This document shows positions 29,359 to 37,445 of a stretch of 64,000 bases of DNA, in pieces (position 1 is the first letter of the stretch; the number at the start of each line of letters is the position of its first letter). The notes below the pieces were generated by a model. That model saw nothing but the letters and a program-made list of their open reading frames with translations. It ran no database searches and had not been told where the DNA came from. A program made the translations under genes and the position numbers. Source of the DNA: Paramesorhizobium endophyticum (GTDB taxonomy: Bacteria; Pseudomonadota; Alphaproteobacteria; Rhizobiales; Rhizobiaceae); the NCBI RefSeq assembly GCF_014640615.1, contig NZ_BMHH01000008.1, positions 155,691 to 219,690 of the forward strand. The letters run 5' to 3'.

Positions 29359-29498
29359 GACGGGCGGCGGCGACAAGGGAGAGTGAAACCCGGGTGGTCC
29401 CGCCCATGCCAGAGAGCGTATCGCAAGGAGGAGTCGAACCTGCCAGACCACCCATGGGAGTGCGCTGTAGTTCCACTCGGCATTCGCCGCTGCCCGTC
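29359..29498 (-). ncRNA. Y RNA-like gene, unit 3 (tRNA-like domain)
   Basis: Minus-strand RNA closed by a long stem GACGGGC-A-GCGGCGA/TCGCCGC-C-GCCCGTC (14 pairs with one A-C mismatch). Just inside the 5' strand is CGAATGCCGAGTGGAACTAC, the block shared by all three units and the likely Ro (Rsr) binding site. An inner stem GGGTGGTC/GACCACCC encloses a T-loop-like GGTTCGACTCC. Length about 140 nt; ends inferred from the stem only. It lies immediately upstream of rtcB. Confidence 0.72.
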
Positions 29499-29502
29499 TT
29501 CG

Positions 29503-29605
29503 TCCGGCGACAAATGTTTGAGAAACATCTTCCCTCGCGGGAAGGCGGGCCTCGAACCCGTTCGCCTCGCGGCTTACCGATGTAGTTCCTCAGGCATTCG
29601 CCGGA
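29503..29605 (-). ncRNA. Y RNA-like gene, unit 2 (tRNA-like domain)
   Basis: Closed by TCCGGCGA/TCGCCGGA (8 perfect pairs). The 5' side carries CGAATGCCTGAGGAACTAC, matching the other two units. Inside are a T-arm-like GGGTTCGAGGCCC, then a closed acceptor-like hairpin CTTCCC-GCGA-GGGAAG, then a small hairpin ATGTTT-CTC-AAACAT in place of the D arm. About 103 nt, the most reduced of the three. Confidence 0.7.
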
Positions 29606-29618
29606 TATCTTTATTCGC

Positions 29619-29659
29619 GCATGATCTTCCGAAAAGTCTGCGACTTCCGGGGATCATGT
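29619..29659 (-). repeat. Dispersed palindromic repeat, copy B (inverted orientation)
   Basis: Inverted-orientation, diverged copy of the ~45-bp element (GCATGATCTTCCGAAAAGTC ... GGGGATCATG). It lies exactly in the 58-bp gap between Y RNA-like units 1 and 2. Confidence 0.7.
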
Positions 29660-29663
29660 TGTA

Positions 29664-29801
29664 GCCGCAACGACAAGAATTGGTTGAAACGCCCGCTCTA
29701 CCGCTGAGCTACGGGTTCACAGAAAGTGGAGAACCCGGCGGGATTCGAACCCGCGACCTGGAGAGTAACGATCTGTAGTTTCAACCGGCATTCGTTGCGG
29801 C
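29664..29801 (-). ncRNA. Y RNA-like gene, unit 1 (YrlA-type, permuted tRNA mimic)
   Basis: Closed by GCCGCAACGA/TCGTTGCGGC (10 perfect pairs) with CGAATGCCGGTTGAAACTAC just inside. Then comes a textbook T arm (GCGGGTTCGAATCCCGC), a 3' acceptor strand CGGGTTC joined by a 12-base loop to GAACCCG, and a textbook D arm (AGCTCAGCGGTAGAGC). The order T arm, acceptor, D arm is a circular permutation of tRNA, with the Ro-binding stem where the anticodon arm would be. This is the design known for bacterial YrlA. A tRNA-finder could call part of it a tRNA, but there is no anticodon arm or free acceptor end. Best preserved of the three. Confidence 0.82.
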
Positions 29802-29803
29802 CT

Positions 29804-29830
29804 CCCGCGCCGTTCACGAGGCGGCGCGGG
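29804..29830 (-). other. GC-rich hairpin between rsr and the Y RNA array
   Basis: Perfect 9-bp stem CCCGCGCCG/CGGCGCGGG with a 9-base loop, 12 bp after the rsr stop and 3 bp before Y RNA unit 1, with no T-run. Could be a processing or stability element separating mRNA from Y RNA. Confidence 0.5.
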
Positions 29831-29842
29831 GTATTCTTTGTC

Positions 29843-31396
29843 TCAAAGCGTTATGGCTTCGATTTTCTTCGTCCATGCGTCGGAGCCCTTGCCTTCGGCA
29901 AAGGCCGCGATGACCTCGAAGACGGCGTCGGAAAATCCGCCGACATTGAGGATGTCGCCGCGCGTCGGCGCCTGCGTCGTCCGGTAGGGCTGGATATCGA
30001 GGCAAACCAGCTTTGCAGCCGGGTTGCGCCGCTTGATCCGCGCCCATTCCTGCATGGTCGCCGTGCCCCGCCCGTTCGGACGCGCATCCACCCAGGACTC
30101 ATTGTCCGAGATGAACACGACCAGATCGACCTTCGCACGCTCCTTGGCGAGCTTCGCCAGCGGCGCGGAGCAATTGGTTCCGCCGCCACCGATGCGCGAC
30201 AGCTTCTCGGCATTGGTCATCACCGAGTCGCGTCTGTTAAGGCGGATATCGACGACATCCTGCTCGAACGGCAGCACGCGGGCATGCGGGTTGCGCTGCA
30301 GGAACGCCGCGGTCATCAGGCCGGCAACATCGATGCAGCGGACGACCGAGGTCGCCCCCGGGCGATAGCCGGTCACCGACGAACTCATCGAGCCCGATAC
30401 GTCGGGGCACAGAACCACATGGCCGCCAAGCGACGGCACATTGGCAATCGCCGCGTCCATCGCCGCCTGCAGCGCGTCGCGCACCATTTCCGGCACAGCT
30501 GCGGACGCCGCTTTCCACGTCGCCATGAGCTGATAGGGGAAGACCCGGGCCTTGCGCACCGCTGCCGGGTCGGCGAGCCGCCCCGCTATGTCCCGCGCGA
30601 CGCCCTCGACCTCGAACACGCCGTTGCGCGCAAAGGTGTTAAGGTTCTGGCGCACCATCTGCCAACTGCCGTTCCGCGCAATCTCCACCCAATGCTCCCG
30701 CTTCAGCGGCAACGAGGTGAGCAACTGGAACGGCACGTCCGGCACCGGCTGCGACAGGTCGCGGCGGAACGCTTCCAGCGCCTTCACCTCCTCCGGCAGG
30801 GCGGCATAGTCATGGGGCTTGCCGATCATCCAGGCGTAAAGCGCCTTGCGCTCCTCGCCCGACGGTTTCGGGTGAACCATCTTGACGACATCCGCCAGCG
30901 ACGGATCGCTGCCGACCATGGCGTTCAGGAGCTGGCGGGTCGTGGCCGTCTCCAGCCAGGCCTGCACCATCCTCTTCGGGCGCGTGCCCAGCGACTTGCG
31001 CCCCATCGTGCCCGAGCGCATGATCTGCACGAAGCCGCGCAGCACCTTGCCGCTCTTCACCACGCGCGGAAAGGCACGGGCGAAGGCGTCGCTCTGCAGC
31101 GTCGACAGCATGGCGAGCAGCGCCACCGGCATGTCCTTCATCAGGCCCTTCTCGGCGGCATAGACCGCGACCTTGGCCAGGAATTCCGGCTCCACCTGCG
31201 CGGCCAGCTCCCGCACGGCCTGAAGCTGCGCTTCGCCATCGGCATAGAAGGTGCCGTTGAAGGTTCCCGTCACGGCGAGCTGTGCCAGCGCCTCCTTCGG
31301 CGTCAGGCTATAGGCGGGCGCGCCGGCCTCGTTCACCGCGTTCGGCGCCGGAAGCAGCTTGCCCAGATAGGTCTTGAAGATTGCCTTGTTCACCAT
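29843..31396 (-). CDS. rsr: Ro60 orthologue Rsr (TROVE domain RNA-binding ring protein)
   Basis: 517 aa. The N-terminal two thirds are helical HEAT-like TROVE repeats (LAQLAVTGTFNGTFYADGEAQLQAVRELA, and AWMIGKPHDYAALPEE further on). The C-terminal third is a von Willebrand A domain with a complete MIDAS start, PDVSGSMSSS (Asp332, Ser334, Ser336). Ro proteins bind Y RNAs and misfolded RNA; in bacteria they assist RNA decay with PNPase or act in RNA-repair operons. It is first in an operon with three Y RNA-like genes and rtcB, reads from a sigma-54-type promoter, and is divergent from rtcR. Confidence 0.92.
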   Translation of the reverse strand: MVNKAIFKTYLGKLLPAPNAVNEAGAPAYSLTPKEALAQLAVTGTFNGTFYADGEAQLQAVRELAAQVEPEFLAKVAVYAAEKGLMKDMPVALLAMLSTLQSDAFARAFPRVVKSGKVLRGFVQIMRSGTMGRKSLGTRPKRMVQAWLETATTRQLLNAMVGSDPSLADVVKMVHPKPSGEERKALYAWMIGKPHDYAALPEEVKALEAFRRDLSQPVPDVPFQLLTSLPLKREHWVEIARNGSWQMVRQNLNTFARNGVFEVEGVARDIAGRLADPAAVRKARVFPYQLMATWKAASAAVPEMVRDALQAAMDAAIANVPSLGGHVVLCPDVSGSMSSSVTGYRPGATSVVRCIDVAGLMTAAFLQRNPHARVLPFEQDVVDIRLNRRDSVMTNAEKLSRIGGGGTNCSAPLAKLAKERAKVDLVVFISDNESWVDARPNGRGTATMQEWARIKRRNPAAKLVCLDIQPYRTTQAPTRGDILNVGGFSDAVFEVIAAFAEGKGSDAWTKKIEAITL

Positions 31397-31431
31397 GGCA
31401 TCACCTCTGAATGTTCTCTTGCCCGATACAT

Positions 31432-31448
31432 ACCAAGAAGCGTGCCAA
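31432..31448 (-). promoter_or_regulatory. Sigma-54 promoter of the rsr-rtcB operon
   Basis: Minus strand reads TTGGCACGCTTCTTGGT: TGGCACG at -24, a 4-base spacer and TTGGT at -12 (consensus TTGCA/T; the invariant GC is GG here). Predicted start near 31421 leaves a short leader of about 25 nt before the rsr ATG at 31396. The divergent RtcR activator matches. Confidence 0.75.
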
Positions 31449-31511
31449 TTGCCTTCCGAAGCGCTGATTGGGCGGAAGAAAATTTATAAGCTATTGGAAA
31501 ATATAAGAAAT

Positions 31512-31529
31512 AAAATTTAGAGAAATTTT
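31512..31529. promoter_or_regulatory. AT-rich palindrome between rsr and rtcR
   Basis: AAAATTT-AGAG-AAATTTT, an 18-bp inverted repeat, about 80 bp upstream of the sigma-54 promoter. The distance suits an RtcR upstream activator site; IHF or plain promoter DNA are alternatives. Confidence 0.4.
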
Positions 31530-31604
31530 CTGGCCTGCCGTTGCCGGTTCAAGCTCGCTTCGGTATCTTATAAATATGGATATAACTTTATATAATTGGA
31601 TAAG

Positions 31605-33248
31605 ATGAAAAAGCGGGTCGCCATCAGCATCCTCGGTACGACGCTCGATGTGGGCAAGCTGGACAAGCGCTGGAGCCGCTGGCGGCCGAATGTAGCGCTG
31701 TGCCAGCAGCCGGGCCTGTTCATCGACCGGCTGGAATTGCTGCACGACAATCATTCGGAGAGCTTGGCGAGCCGGATCGTCGGCGATATCGAGATGGTGT
31801 CGCCCGCCACGCAGGTGCGCCGCAATGTGGTGAAATTCGCCAATCCCTGGGATTTCTCGGAGGTCTATACGACGCTGCGCGATTTCGCCCGCGCCTATCC
31901 GTTCGATCCGGACGCGGAGGATTATCTCGTCAACATCACCACCGGCACGCATGTGGCGCAGATCTGCTGGTTCCTGCTAACGGAGGCGCGCATCATCCCG
32001 GCGCGGCTGCTGCAATTGTCCCCGTCGCGACATAGGGATCTAGACCTGGAGGGGGAGCTCAGCTTCGCCGGCACGCACAGCATCATCGATCTCGACCTTT
32101 CCCGTTATGACGAGATCGCCAAGCGCTTCGCGTCCGAGCGGGAAGATGCCGCCGCCTTCCTCAAATCCGGCATATCGACGCGCAATGCCGCCTTCAACCG
32201 GATGATCGACCGGATCGAGCGTGTCGTCATCCGGTCCACCGCGCCGGTCCTGCTGACAGGGCCGACAGGGGCGGGCAAGTCGCAGCTGGCGCGCCGCATC
32301 TATGATCTTAAGAAGGCGCAGCACAAGGTGACAGGGCCGTTCGTGGAGATCAATTGCGCGACCCTGCGCGGCGACCACGCGATGGCGACCCTGTTCGGCC
32401 ATGTCAAAGGCGCCTTTACCGGTGCGGTGGGCGAGCGGCCTGGGCTGCTCAAATCGGCTGACAAGGGGGTGCTGTTCCTCGACGAAATCGGCGACCTCGG
32501 GTTCGACGAGCAGGCGATGTGCTTGCGCGCCATCGAAGACAAACGCTTCCTCCCGGTGGGATCGGACAGGGAGGTGTCGGCGGATTTCCAGCTGATCGCC
32601 GGAACCAACCGCGACCTCGGCGACGACGTGCGGGCAGGGCGCTTCCGAGAAGACCTTTATGCCCGGCTCAATCTGTGGACCTTCCGCCTGCCCGCCCTGC
32701 GGGAGCGGCCGGAGGATATCGAGCCGAATGTCGAGTTCGAGCTGAAACGCTATCTGGAGCGCGAGGGGCAGAATGTCACCTTCAACAAGGAAGCCCGCCA
32801 GCTTTATCTCGATTTCGCCATCAGCGCGGAAGGGCGGTGGAACGCCAATTTTCGTGACCTCTCCGCGTCCATCACGCGCATGGCGACCTTGGCGCCGCAG
32901 GGGCGCATCACGGTCGATGACGTCGAGGACGAGATCGCTCGGCTCAAATCCCTGTGGCGTATCGGTGAGCCCGGCGGCGCGGAGACGGGCCTTATCGATG
33001 AGGTGCTGGGCGCGGAGGCGGAGCGGCTCGACCTGTTCGATCGCTGCCAGCTTGAAACCGTCCTGAAAGTCTGCCGCGAAAGCGCCTCTCTCAGCGCCGC
33101 CGGGCGAGTGCTTTTCGCAAGGTCCCGGTTGGAAAAGAAAAGCGCCAACGATGCCGACCGCCTCGGCAAATATCTAGCACGCTTTGGGCTGAACTTCGAA
33201 GACGTAAAAGAACGCGGGGCGGGCAAAGGCTCATGGTCCGCAGCGTGA
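31605..33248 (+). CDS. rtcR: Sigma-54-dependent activator RtcR (CARF domain)
   Basis: About 547 aa. The N-terminal about 180 residues are the RtcR-type CARF-like sensor (VAISILGTTLDVG, NITTGTHVAQICWFLLTEA), which in RtcR is thought to sense cyclic-phosphate-ended RNA. A AAA+ domain follows with Walker A GPTGAGKS near residue 219, GAFTGA near 269 for sigma-54 contact and Walker B VLFLDEIGDL. The C-terminus has a Fis-like HTH region. ATG 31605 is preferred over TTG 31596. It is divergent from rsr and should activate rsr-Y RNA-rtcB under RNA damage. Confidence 0.94.
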   Translation: MKKRVAISILGTTLDVGKLDKRWSRWRPNVALCQQPGLFIDRLELLHDNHSESLASRIVGDIEMVSPATQVRRNVVKFANPWDFSEVYTTLRDFARAYPFDPDAEDYLVNITTGTHVAQICWFLLTEARIIPARLLQLSPSRHRDLDLEGELSFAGTHSIIDLDLSRYDEIAKRFASEREDAAAFLKSGISTRNAAFNRMIDRIERVVIRSTAPVLLTGPTGAGKSQLARRIYDLKKAQHKVTGPFVEINCATLRGDHAMATLFGHVKGAFTGAVGERPGLLKSADKGVLFLDEIGDLGFDEQAMCLRAIEDKRFLPVGSDREVSADFQLIAGTNRDLGDDVRAGRFREDLYARLNLWTFRLPALRERPEDIEPNVEFELKRYLEREGQNVTFNKEARQLYLDFAISAEGRWNANFRDLSASITRMATLAPQGRITVDDVEDEIARLKSLWRIGEPGGAETGLIDEVLGAEAERLDLFDRCQLETVLKVCRESASLSAAGRVLFARSRLEKKSANDADRLGKYLARFGLNFEDVKERGAGKGSWSAA

Positions 33249-33321
33249 TTTGTGCGCGGCGTCCATGGTTCTATTTGGGACGCATTGCGCGGCGAAACAT
33301 GCGAACCACCGCAGGTATTGA

Positions 33322-33704
33322 GTGGTTCTCACCCCGACGCCGGCAGTCATCGCGAACCCCGAAGCGGCATTCGCTGAATCGATGGCGATTTCGTCAACCA
33401 GACGCCGTTCGAACGGCTTATTCAGAAACTCGTCAATCTGGCACAGCGTCTGGGCTTTAAGCAAATCGAGCAGGCGCAATTGCCGCGAGAGCAAATGGGA
33501 ACCATCGCAGCATTCTTTCCCGGGCGCATTTTTCCGGTGGTGCAAGCGGAAACGGTTGCGGCCTTGCTCCGCAAGGCAGGCTTTCGAGACGTAACCATCG
33601 ACACTGACATGCGCAAGATTCATCGCGCCCAAGCCCGGCATATGAGTTTCTGGAAGGGCCTCCCCCGGACCGTACAGCACCGCTATATGTCATCAGAGCG
33701 GTAA
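33322..33704 (+). pseudogene. Frameshifted remnant of a SAM-dependent methyltransferase
   Basis: Two frames join to give a C-terminal fragment. The first (NPEAAFAES, ending near 33380) continues one base shifted as DGDFVNQTPFERLIQKLVN, then FFPGRIFPVVQAETVAALLR, then FRDVTIDTD to the stop at 33704. The VxxAExVAALLRKAGFRDV block is like the end of a class I methyltransferase. No intact N-terminal half with the SAM motif is present. The family call is tentative; that it is broken is clear. Confidence 0.45.
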
Positions 33705-33758
33705 AGCCATCCTGATCGGTTATCTGGCCGTTACGATGGCCAATTTTATCTTTGCGCT

Positions 33759-34082
33759 TCACCCATGCGCCATGTCGAAGACATGATGATGGATATGGCC
33801 GTCGAACATTTCGAGGAGGCCCTTTGTCATCTCCCGGCTTTCGTAACGCACGGGAGATTCGAGCACGGCGGCGAGCGTTTCGCGGCCATCGAACATGGTG
33901 GAAAGCACCATCGGGTAGGATGGAGCGCCTGCATCGCGCTCGATATTGTAGAGTACGCGCACTTCCTTCACGCCCGGAAATTGACGCCACATGGGCAGCA
34001 GTTTTTCCGTGACGTAAGCCTTGAAGGCCTCCTCGCGTCCGGGGTGAATGCTGCCTTCGAAGAAAGCCTGGCGGATAATCAT
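33759..34082 (-). CDS. Small ferredoxin-fold (dimeric alpha/beta barrel-like) protein
   Basis: 107 aa, MIIRQAFFEGSIHPGREEAFKAYVTEKLLPMWRQF..., with the two-beta-alpha pattern of EthD/NIPSNAP/monooxygenase-like small proteins. The start ATG 34082 is favoured; a TTG at 34100 would overlap the upstream dehydrogenase stop. Last gene of the ABC-dehydrogenase operon. Function unknown; such proteins often bind or modify small ligands. Histidines near the end (HIHHHVFDMAHG) might bind metal. Confidence 0.7.
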   Translation of the reverse strand: MIIRQAFFEGSIHPGREEAFKAYVTEKLLPMWRQFPGVKEVRVLYNIERDAGAPSYPMVLSTMFDGRETLAAVLESPVRYESREMTKGLLEMFDGHIHHHVFDMAHG

Positions 34083-34096
34083 GGTCTGGATTCCGG

Positions 34097-35035
34097 TCAA
34101 TTGACAACGGTGGGCGGCGTGCGGTCCTCGAAATAGGCCGCTACATTGGCGAGCACCAGCTCACCCATGGCGATGCGGGTTTCCACCGTTGCGCTGCCTT
34201 GGTGCGGCATGAGCACCGTGTTGCGAGCGGTAAAGAAGGCCTCGCGGATTTTCGGCTCGCCCGCGAACACGTCGAGGCCCGCGCCTGCGATGCCGTCCGC
34301 ATTGAGGAAAGCCAGAAGCGCGTCCTCGTCCACCACGCTGCCGCGCGCGACGTTGATGAGGATGCCATCGGGGCCGAGCGCCGACAGGACGCCCGCATCG
34401 ACGATCCGCTCCGTCGCCGGGCTGGCGGCGATGCAGACGGCCAGCACGTCGCTATCGCGCGCGAGGTCCACCGGTGTCTCGTGACGCATCCATCCGGCAT
34501 CGGCGACAGGCGAGCGGTTCCAGTAGCGTACAGCCATGCCGAACGCCTCGGCCCGCTTGGCCAACGCGCGGCCGATCTGGCCCAGACCCAAAATTCCGAT
34601 ACGCTTGCCCCTCGGGCTCATGCCAAGCGGGAACGGCTCACCTTGCGCCCAGCGGCCCTCGCGCACCATCCGGTCGCCTTGCGGAATGCGGCGCATGACC
34701 GCCAGCATGAGCGCCATGCCCATATCGGCCACATCGTCGGTCAACACGCCCGGCGTGGTGGTGACGTGAATGCCCCGGCTGCGGGCGAAGGGAAGGTCCA
34801 CCTTGTCCGTGCCGACGCCGTTGATGGCAATGATGCCCAGGCTGGGAAGACGCTCGATCCAGTCATTGGAAAGGCCCGAACCGCCACCCGTAACAACTAC
34901 CCGGATCGCAGGAAGCGCGGCTTCGATGGTCCCGGCTTCCGACGGATCGTATAGCCGGTGCACGGTATAGGCCGCGTCGAGCCGTTCCTCGATAGCATTC
35001 ATCATCGGCTCGACGAGGAGGATATTTTCCTTCAC
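34097..35035 (-). CDS. D-isomer-specific 2-hydroxyacid dehydrogenase
   Basis: NAD(P)-dependent 2-hydroxyacid dehydrogenase, about 312 aa. It has the Rossmann motif GILGLGQIGRALAKR, then a basic residue after strand 2 (YWNRSP), which suggests NADP preference. Catalytic Arg lies in NVARGSVVDE, Glu in DVFAGEPKI and His in LMPHQGS. The GTG start at 35035 has an AAAAGGA ribosome site; the longer frame runs into the ATPase gene. It may reduce glyoxylate/hydroxypyruvate-like keto acids or oxidise a D-hydroxyacid taken up by the neighbouring transporter. Confidence 0.9.
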   Translation of the reverse strand: MKENILLVEPMMNAIEERLDAAYTVHRLYDPSEAGTIEAALPAIRVVVTGGGSGLSNDWIERLPSLGIIAINGVGTDKVDLPFARSRGIHVTTTPGVLTDDVADMGMALMLAVMRRIPQGDRMVREGRWAQGEPFPLGMSPRGKRIGILGLGQIGRALAKRAEAFGMAVRYWNRSPVADAGWMRHETPVDLARDSDVLAVCIAASPATERIVDAGVLSALGPDGILINVARGSVVDEDALLAFLNADGIAGAGLDVFAGEPKIREAFFTARNTVLMPHQGSATVETRIAMGELVLANVAAYFEDRTPPTVVN

Positions 35036-35066
35036 GCTGTTCGTCCTTTTAGGGAATGGGGTTGGG

Positions 35067-35846
35067 TCAGGCGATCTGACCGAGAAAATTCCTCGTGCGC
35101 TCATGCTTCGGATTGCCGAAGAACTCGTCCGGCGAGCCCTGTTCCAGGATTTCGCCGCGGTCCATGAAGATAACGCGGTCGGCGACGCTGCGGGCGAAGC
35201 CCATTTCATGCGTCACGCACAGCATGGTCATGCCTTCGCGAGCAAGGTCGATCATCGTGTCGAGCACTTCCTTGACCATTTCCGGGTCGAGTGCCGAGGT
35301 CGGCTCGTCGAAAAGCATGATCTTCGGGTTCATGCACAGCGCCCGCGCAATGGCAACCCGCTGCTGCTGTCCGCCGGAAAGCTGCGCCGGATATTTCTCC
35401 GCCTGTTCTGGAATGCGCACCCGCTCCAGGAATTTGCGCGCCGTCTTTTCTGCCTCTGGCTTGGAGACGCCGCGCACCTTCATCGGAGCAAGGGTGCAGT
35501 TCTCCAGCACCGTCATATGCGGAAAAAGATTGAACTGCTGGAAGACCATGCCGGTTTCCTGCCGCACGCGCTCGACATTCTTGCCGCCCGCGGTCAAGCC
35601 GTGGCCATCGACAACGATACGGCCCTTCTGGATGGTCTCCAGCTGGTTGATGCAGCGGATCAGCGTGGACTTTCCGGAGCCGGAGGGGCCGCAGATCACG
35701 ATCCGCTCACCCCGGCGCACCGAGAGGTGGATGCCCTTCAGCACCTGGAAAGTACCATACCATTTTTCAACGCCTTCCATCAGGACGGCGATATCGGGCG
35801 CTCCCCGCACGTCACCTTGCGATGGGCTGGCCGTCACCTGTGTCAT
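35067..35846 (-). CDS. ABC transporter ATP-binding protein, polar amino acid type
   Basis: 259 aa, GlnQ/GltL class: Walker [44 protein letters not shown], Walker [13 protein letters not shown], and [19 protein letters not shown]. Start chosen at ATG 35846 with a GAGGAG site; the frame extends upstream to 35918 without a good site. Works with the permeases at 36780 and 37446 and the binding protein at 35873. Confidence 0.93.
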   Translation of the reverse strand: MTQVTASPSQGDVRGAPDIAVLMEGVEKWYGTFQVLKGIHLSVRRGERIVICGPSGSGKSTLIRCINQLETIQKGRIVVDGHGLTAGGKNVERVRQETGMVFQQFNLFPHMTVLENCTLAPMKVRGVSKPEAEKTARKFLERVRIPEQAEKYPAQLSGGQQQRVAIARALCMNPKIMLFDEPTSALDPEMVKEVLDTMIDLAREGMTMLCVTHEMGFARSVADRVIFMDRGEILEQGSPDEFFGNPKHERTRNFLGQIA

Positions 35847-35872
35847 ACGGGGAACTCCTCTTCTTTGGCTGT

Positions 35873-36673
35873 TTACTTGGCGTCTGAGACGAAGTCGGGC
35901 AGCGGCGAGCCGAGCCACTTCTCATGAATTTTGTTCAATTCGCCGTCCGCTTTCGCCTTGTCGATGAACTGATTGACGAAGTTCAGAAGCTCGGTGGAAC
36001 CTTTGCGCACCGCGATGCCCTGCACCTGACGGCTCAGCTGGAGCTTCTGGTCGAAGCGCCCGGGAGCGGCCTTCTCGATCTGCGCCGCCACCACATTGGA
36101 AACGCCGATCAGATCCACCTGGCCGGAGAGCAGCGCCTGCACCGCGCTGGCGTCGTCATCGAAGCGCTGGATCTTCGCCCCTTCCGGCGCAACCTTGGTT
36201 ACGGCCATGTCCTGCGTACTGGCGCGGGCGACGCCGATGGTCTTGCCCACCAGATCCTCGGGCTTGGACACCGCCACGTCCTTGGCGCCGAAAATGCCGA
36301 TGGAGATGCCCGCATAAGGCTTGGAGAAGTCGACATTCTTCGCCCGCTCCGGCGTAACGCCGAGCGAGGCGACAAGCACGTCGACCTGGCCGCTCTGGAG
36401 GTATGGAATGCGGTTCGGCCCGGTGACCGGCACGATCGTCGCCTTCACGCCGAGCGCCTTGGCGAGCAGCTTGGCTACATCGGCGTCATAGCCATCGGGC
36501 TCATTCTTCTCATTCATGATGCCGAAGGGCGGAAAATCGACCAGCATGCCGATCTTCACCGCGCCCGCGGCCTTGATGCCTTCGACGGTCTGGGCCGAGG
36601 CGCTCGTTGCCACTGCGCCCGCCATCAAACCGGCGGCAATCACTGCCATTGCGATGCGTCTTGTAATGTTCAT
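35873..36673 (-). CDS. ABC transporter periplasmic binding protein, polar amino acid type
   Basis: 266 aa, with a signal peptide (residues 1 to about 27, ASAQT). The mature part has the SBP family 3 signature: [37 protein letters not shown], and [22 protein letters not shown]. The YDxD and TPERxxxxxFSxPY motifs are normal for amino-acid-like ligands. The ligand is unknown; operon enzymes suggest an amino or hydroxy acid. A palindromic repeat sits between it and the permease genes upstream. Confidence 0.92.
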   Translation of the reverse strand: MNITRRIAMAVIAAGLMAGAVATSASAQTVEGIKAAGAVKIGMLVDFPPFGIMNEKNEPDGYDADVAKLLAKALGVKATIVPVTGPNRIPYLQSGQVDVLVASLGVTPERAKNVDFSKPYAGISIGIFGAKDVAVSKPEDLVGKTIGVARASTQDMAVTKVAPEGAKIQRFDDDASAVQALLSGQVDLIGVSNVVAAQIEKAAPGRFDQKLQLSRQVQGIAVRKGSTELLNFVNQFIDKAKADGELNKIHEKWLGSPLPDFVSDAK

Positions 36674-36735
36674 TTCCCTGTCCTTGCCTGGTTAAGCGCC
36701 GGTCCTCCCCCCGGCAGGGGTTCTCTTGTTCAGCC

Positions 36736-36778
36736 GCATGATCTTGTCCGAAAGCCTGCAACTCTATCGAGATCATGC
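36736..36778 (-). repeat. Dispersed palindromic repeat, copy C (inverted orientation)
   Basis: GCATGATCTTGTCCGAAAGC ... GAGATCATGC: inverted, somewhat degenerate copy that touches the stop codon of the permease at 36780 and precedes the binding-protein gene in the same operon. Confidence 0.72.
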
Positions 36779-36779
36779 T

Positions 36780-37436
36780 CTAACGTGCCGTTGCGCGGGA
36801 AAATTTATGCTCCATGCGCCGCGCAATGAGAGCGAGCGGCCAGCACAGCACGAAATAAACCGCCGCCACCGTACCGAACACCAGAAACGGGCTGAATGTC
36901 GCATTGTTGATGATCTGTCCCTGCCGGGTAAGCTCGGTGAACCCGATGATCGAGGCAAGCGACGTACCCTTGATGAGCTGAACCAGAAAGCCGACCGTCG
37001 GGGCCACGGCAATACGTGCGGCCTGCGGCAGGATAATGTAGCGCATGCGGTTGAAGTAGCGCAGTCCCAGCGCCGTCGCCGCCTCCCGCTGGCCTGACGG
37101 CACCGCCTCGATGCAGCCGCGCCAGATTTCGCCGAGATACGCGCTGGCATGGAGCGTCAGAGCCACGGCCGCCGCAAGCCAGGGATTGATGGGGAACCCG
37201 AAAATATTCATGCCGAAGAAAACCAGGAAGAGCTGCATCAGCAGCGGCGTTCCCTGGAACAGCCGGATGAAGCCGGTGGCGAGAAGCCGCGGGACTCGTG
37301 CATTCGAGACGCGGATGAGCGCGATCAGCAGACCTCCGATGCCGCCGCCGGCAAAGGCGATGGCCGAAAGCGCAATGGTCCACTGCGCCGCCATGACGAT
37401 GATAAGGAACTCGTTCCAGCCGAAAGGTCTGATCAT
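36780..37436 (-). CDS. ABC transporter permease, polar amino acid type (HisM/GlnP)
   Basis: 218 aa, His/Glu/Gln/Arg/opine permease family: an N-terminal hydrophobic helix, then RLFQGTPLLMQLFLVFFG, YLGEIWRGCIEAVPSGQREAATALGL (EAA region) and RMRYIILPQAARIAV. It follows the sister permease by 9 bp. Together they form the membrane channel of the importer. Confidence 0.92.
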   Translation of the reverse strand: MIRPFGWNEFLIIVMAAQWTIALSAIAFAGGGIGGLLIALIRVSNARVPRLLATGFIRLFQGTPLLMQLFLVFFGMNIFGFPINPWLAAAVALTLHASAYLGEIWRGCIEAVPSGQREAATALGLRYFNRMRYIILPQAARIAVAPTVGFLVQLIKGTSLASIIGFTELTRQGQIINNATFSPFLVFGTVAAVYFVLCWPLALIARRMEHKFSRATAR

Positions 37437-37445
37437 GCCCGGCTC

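Noticed and set aside
29694..29760. Apparent tRNA gene(s) between rsr and rtcB (D arm, T arm and GGTTCGAATCC visible)
   Set aside because: The arms occur in permuted order without an anticodon arm or free CCA end, so these are Y RNA tRNA-like modules, not tRNAs.
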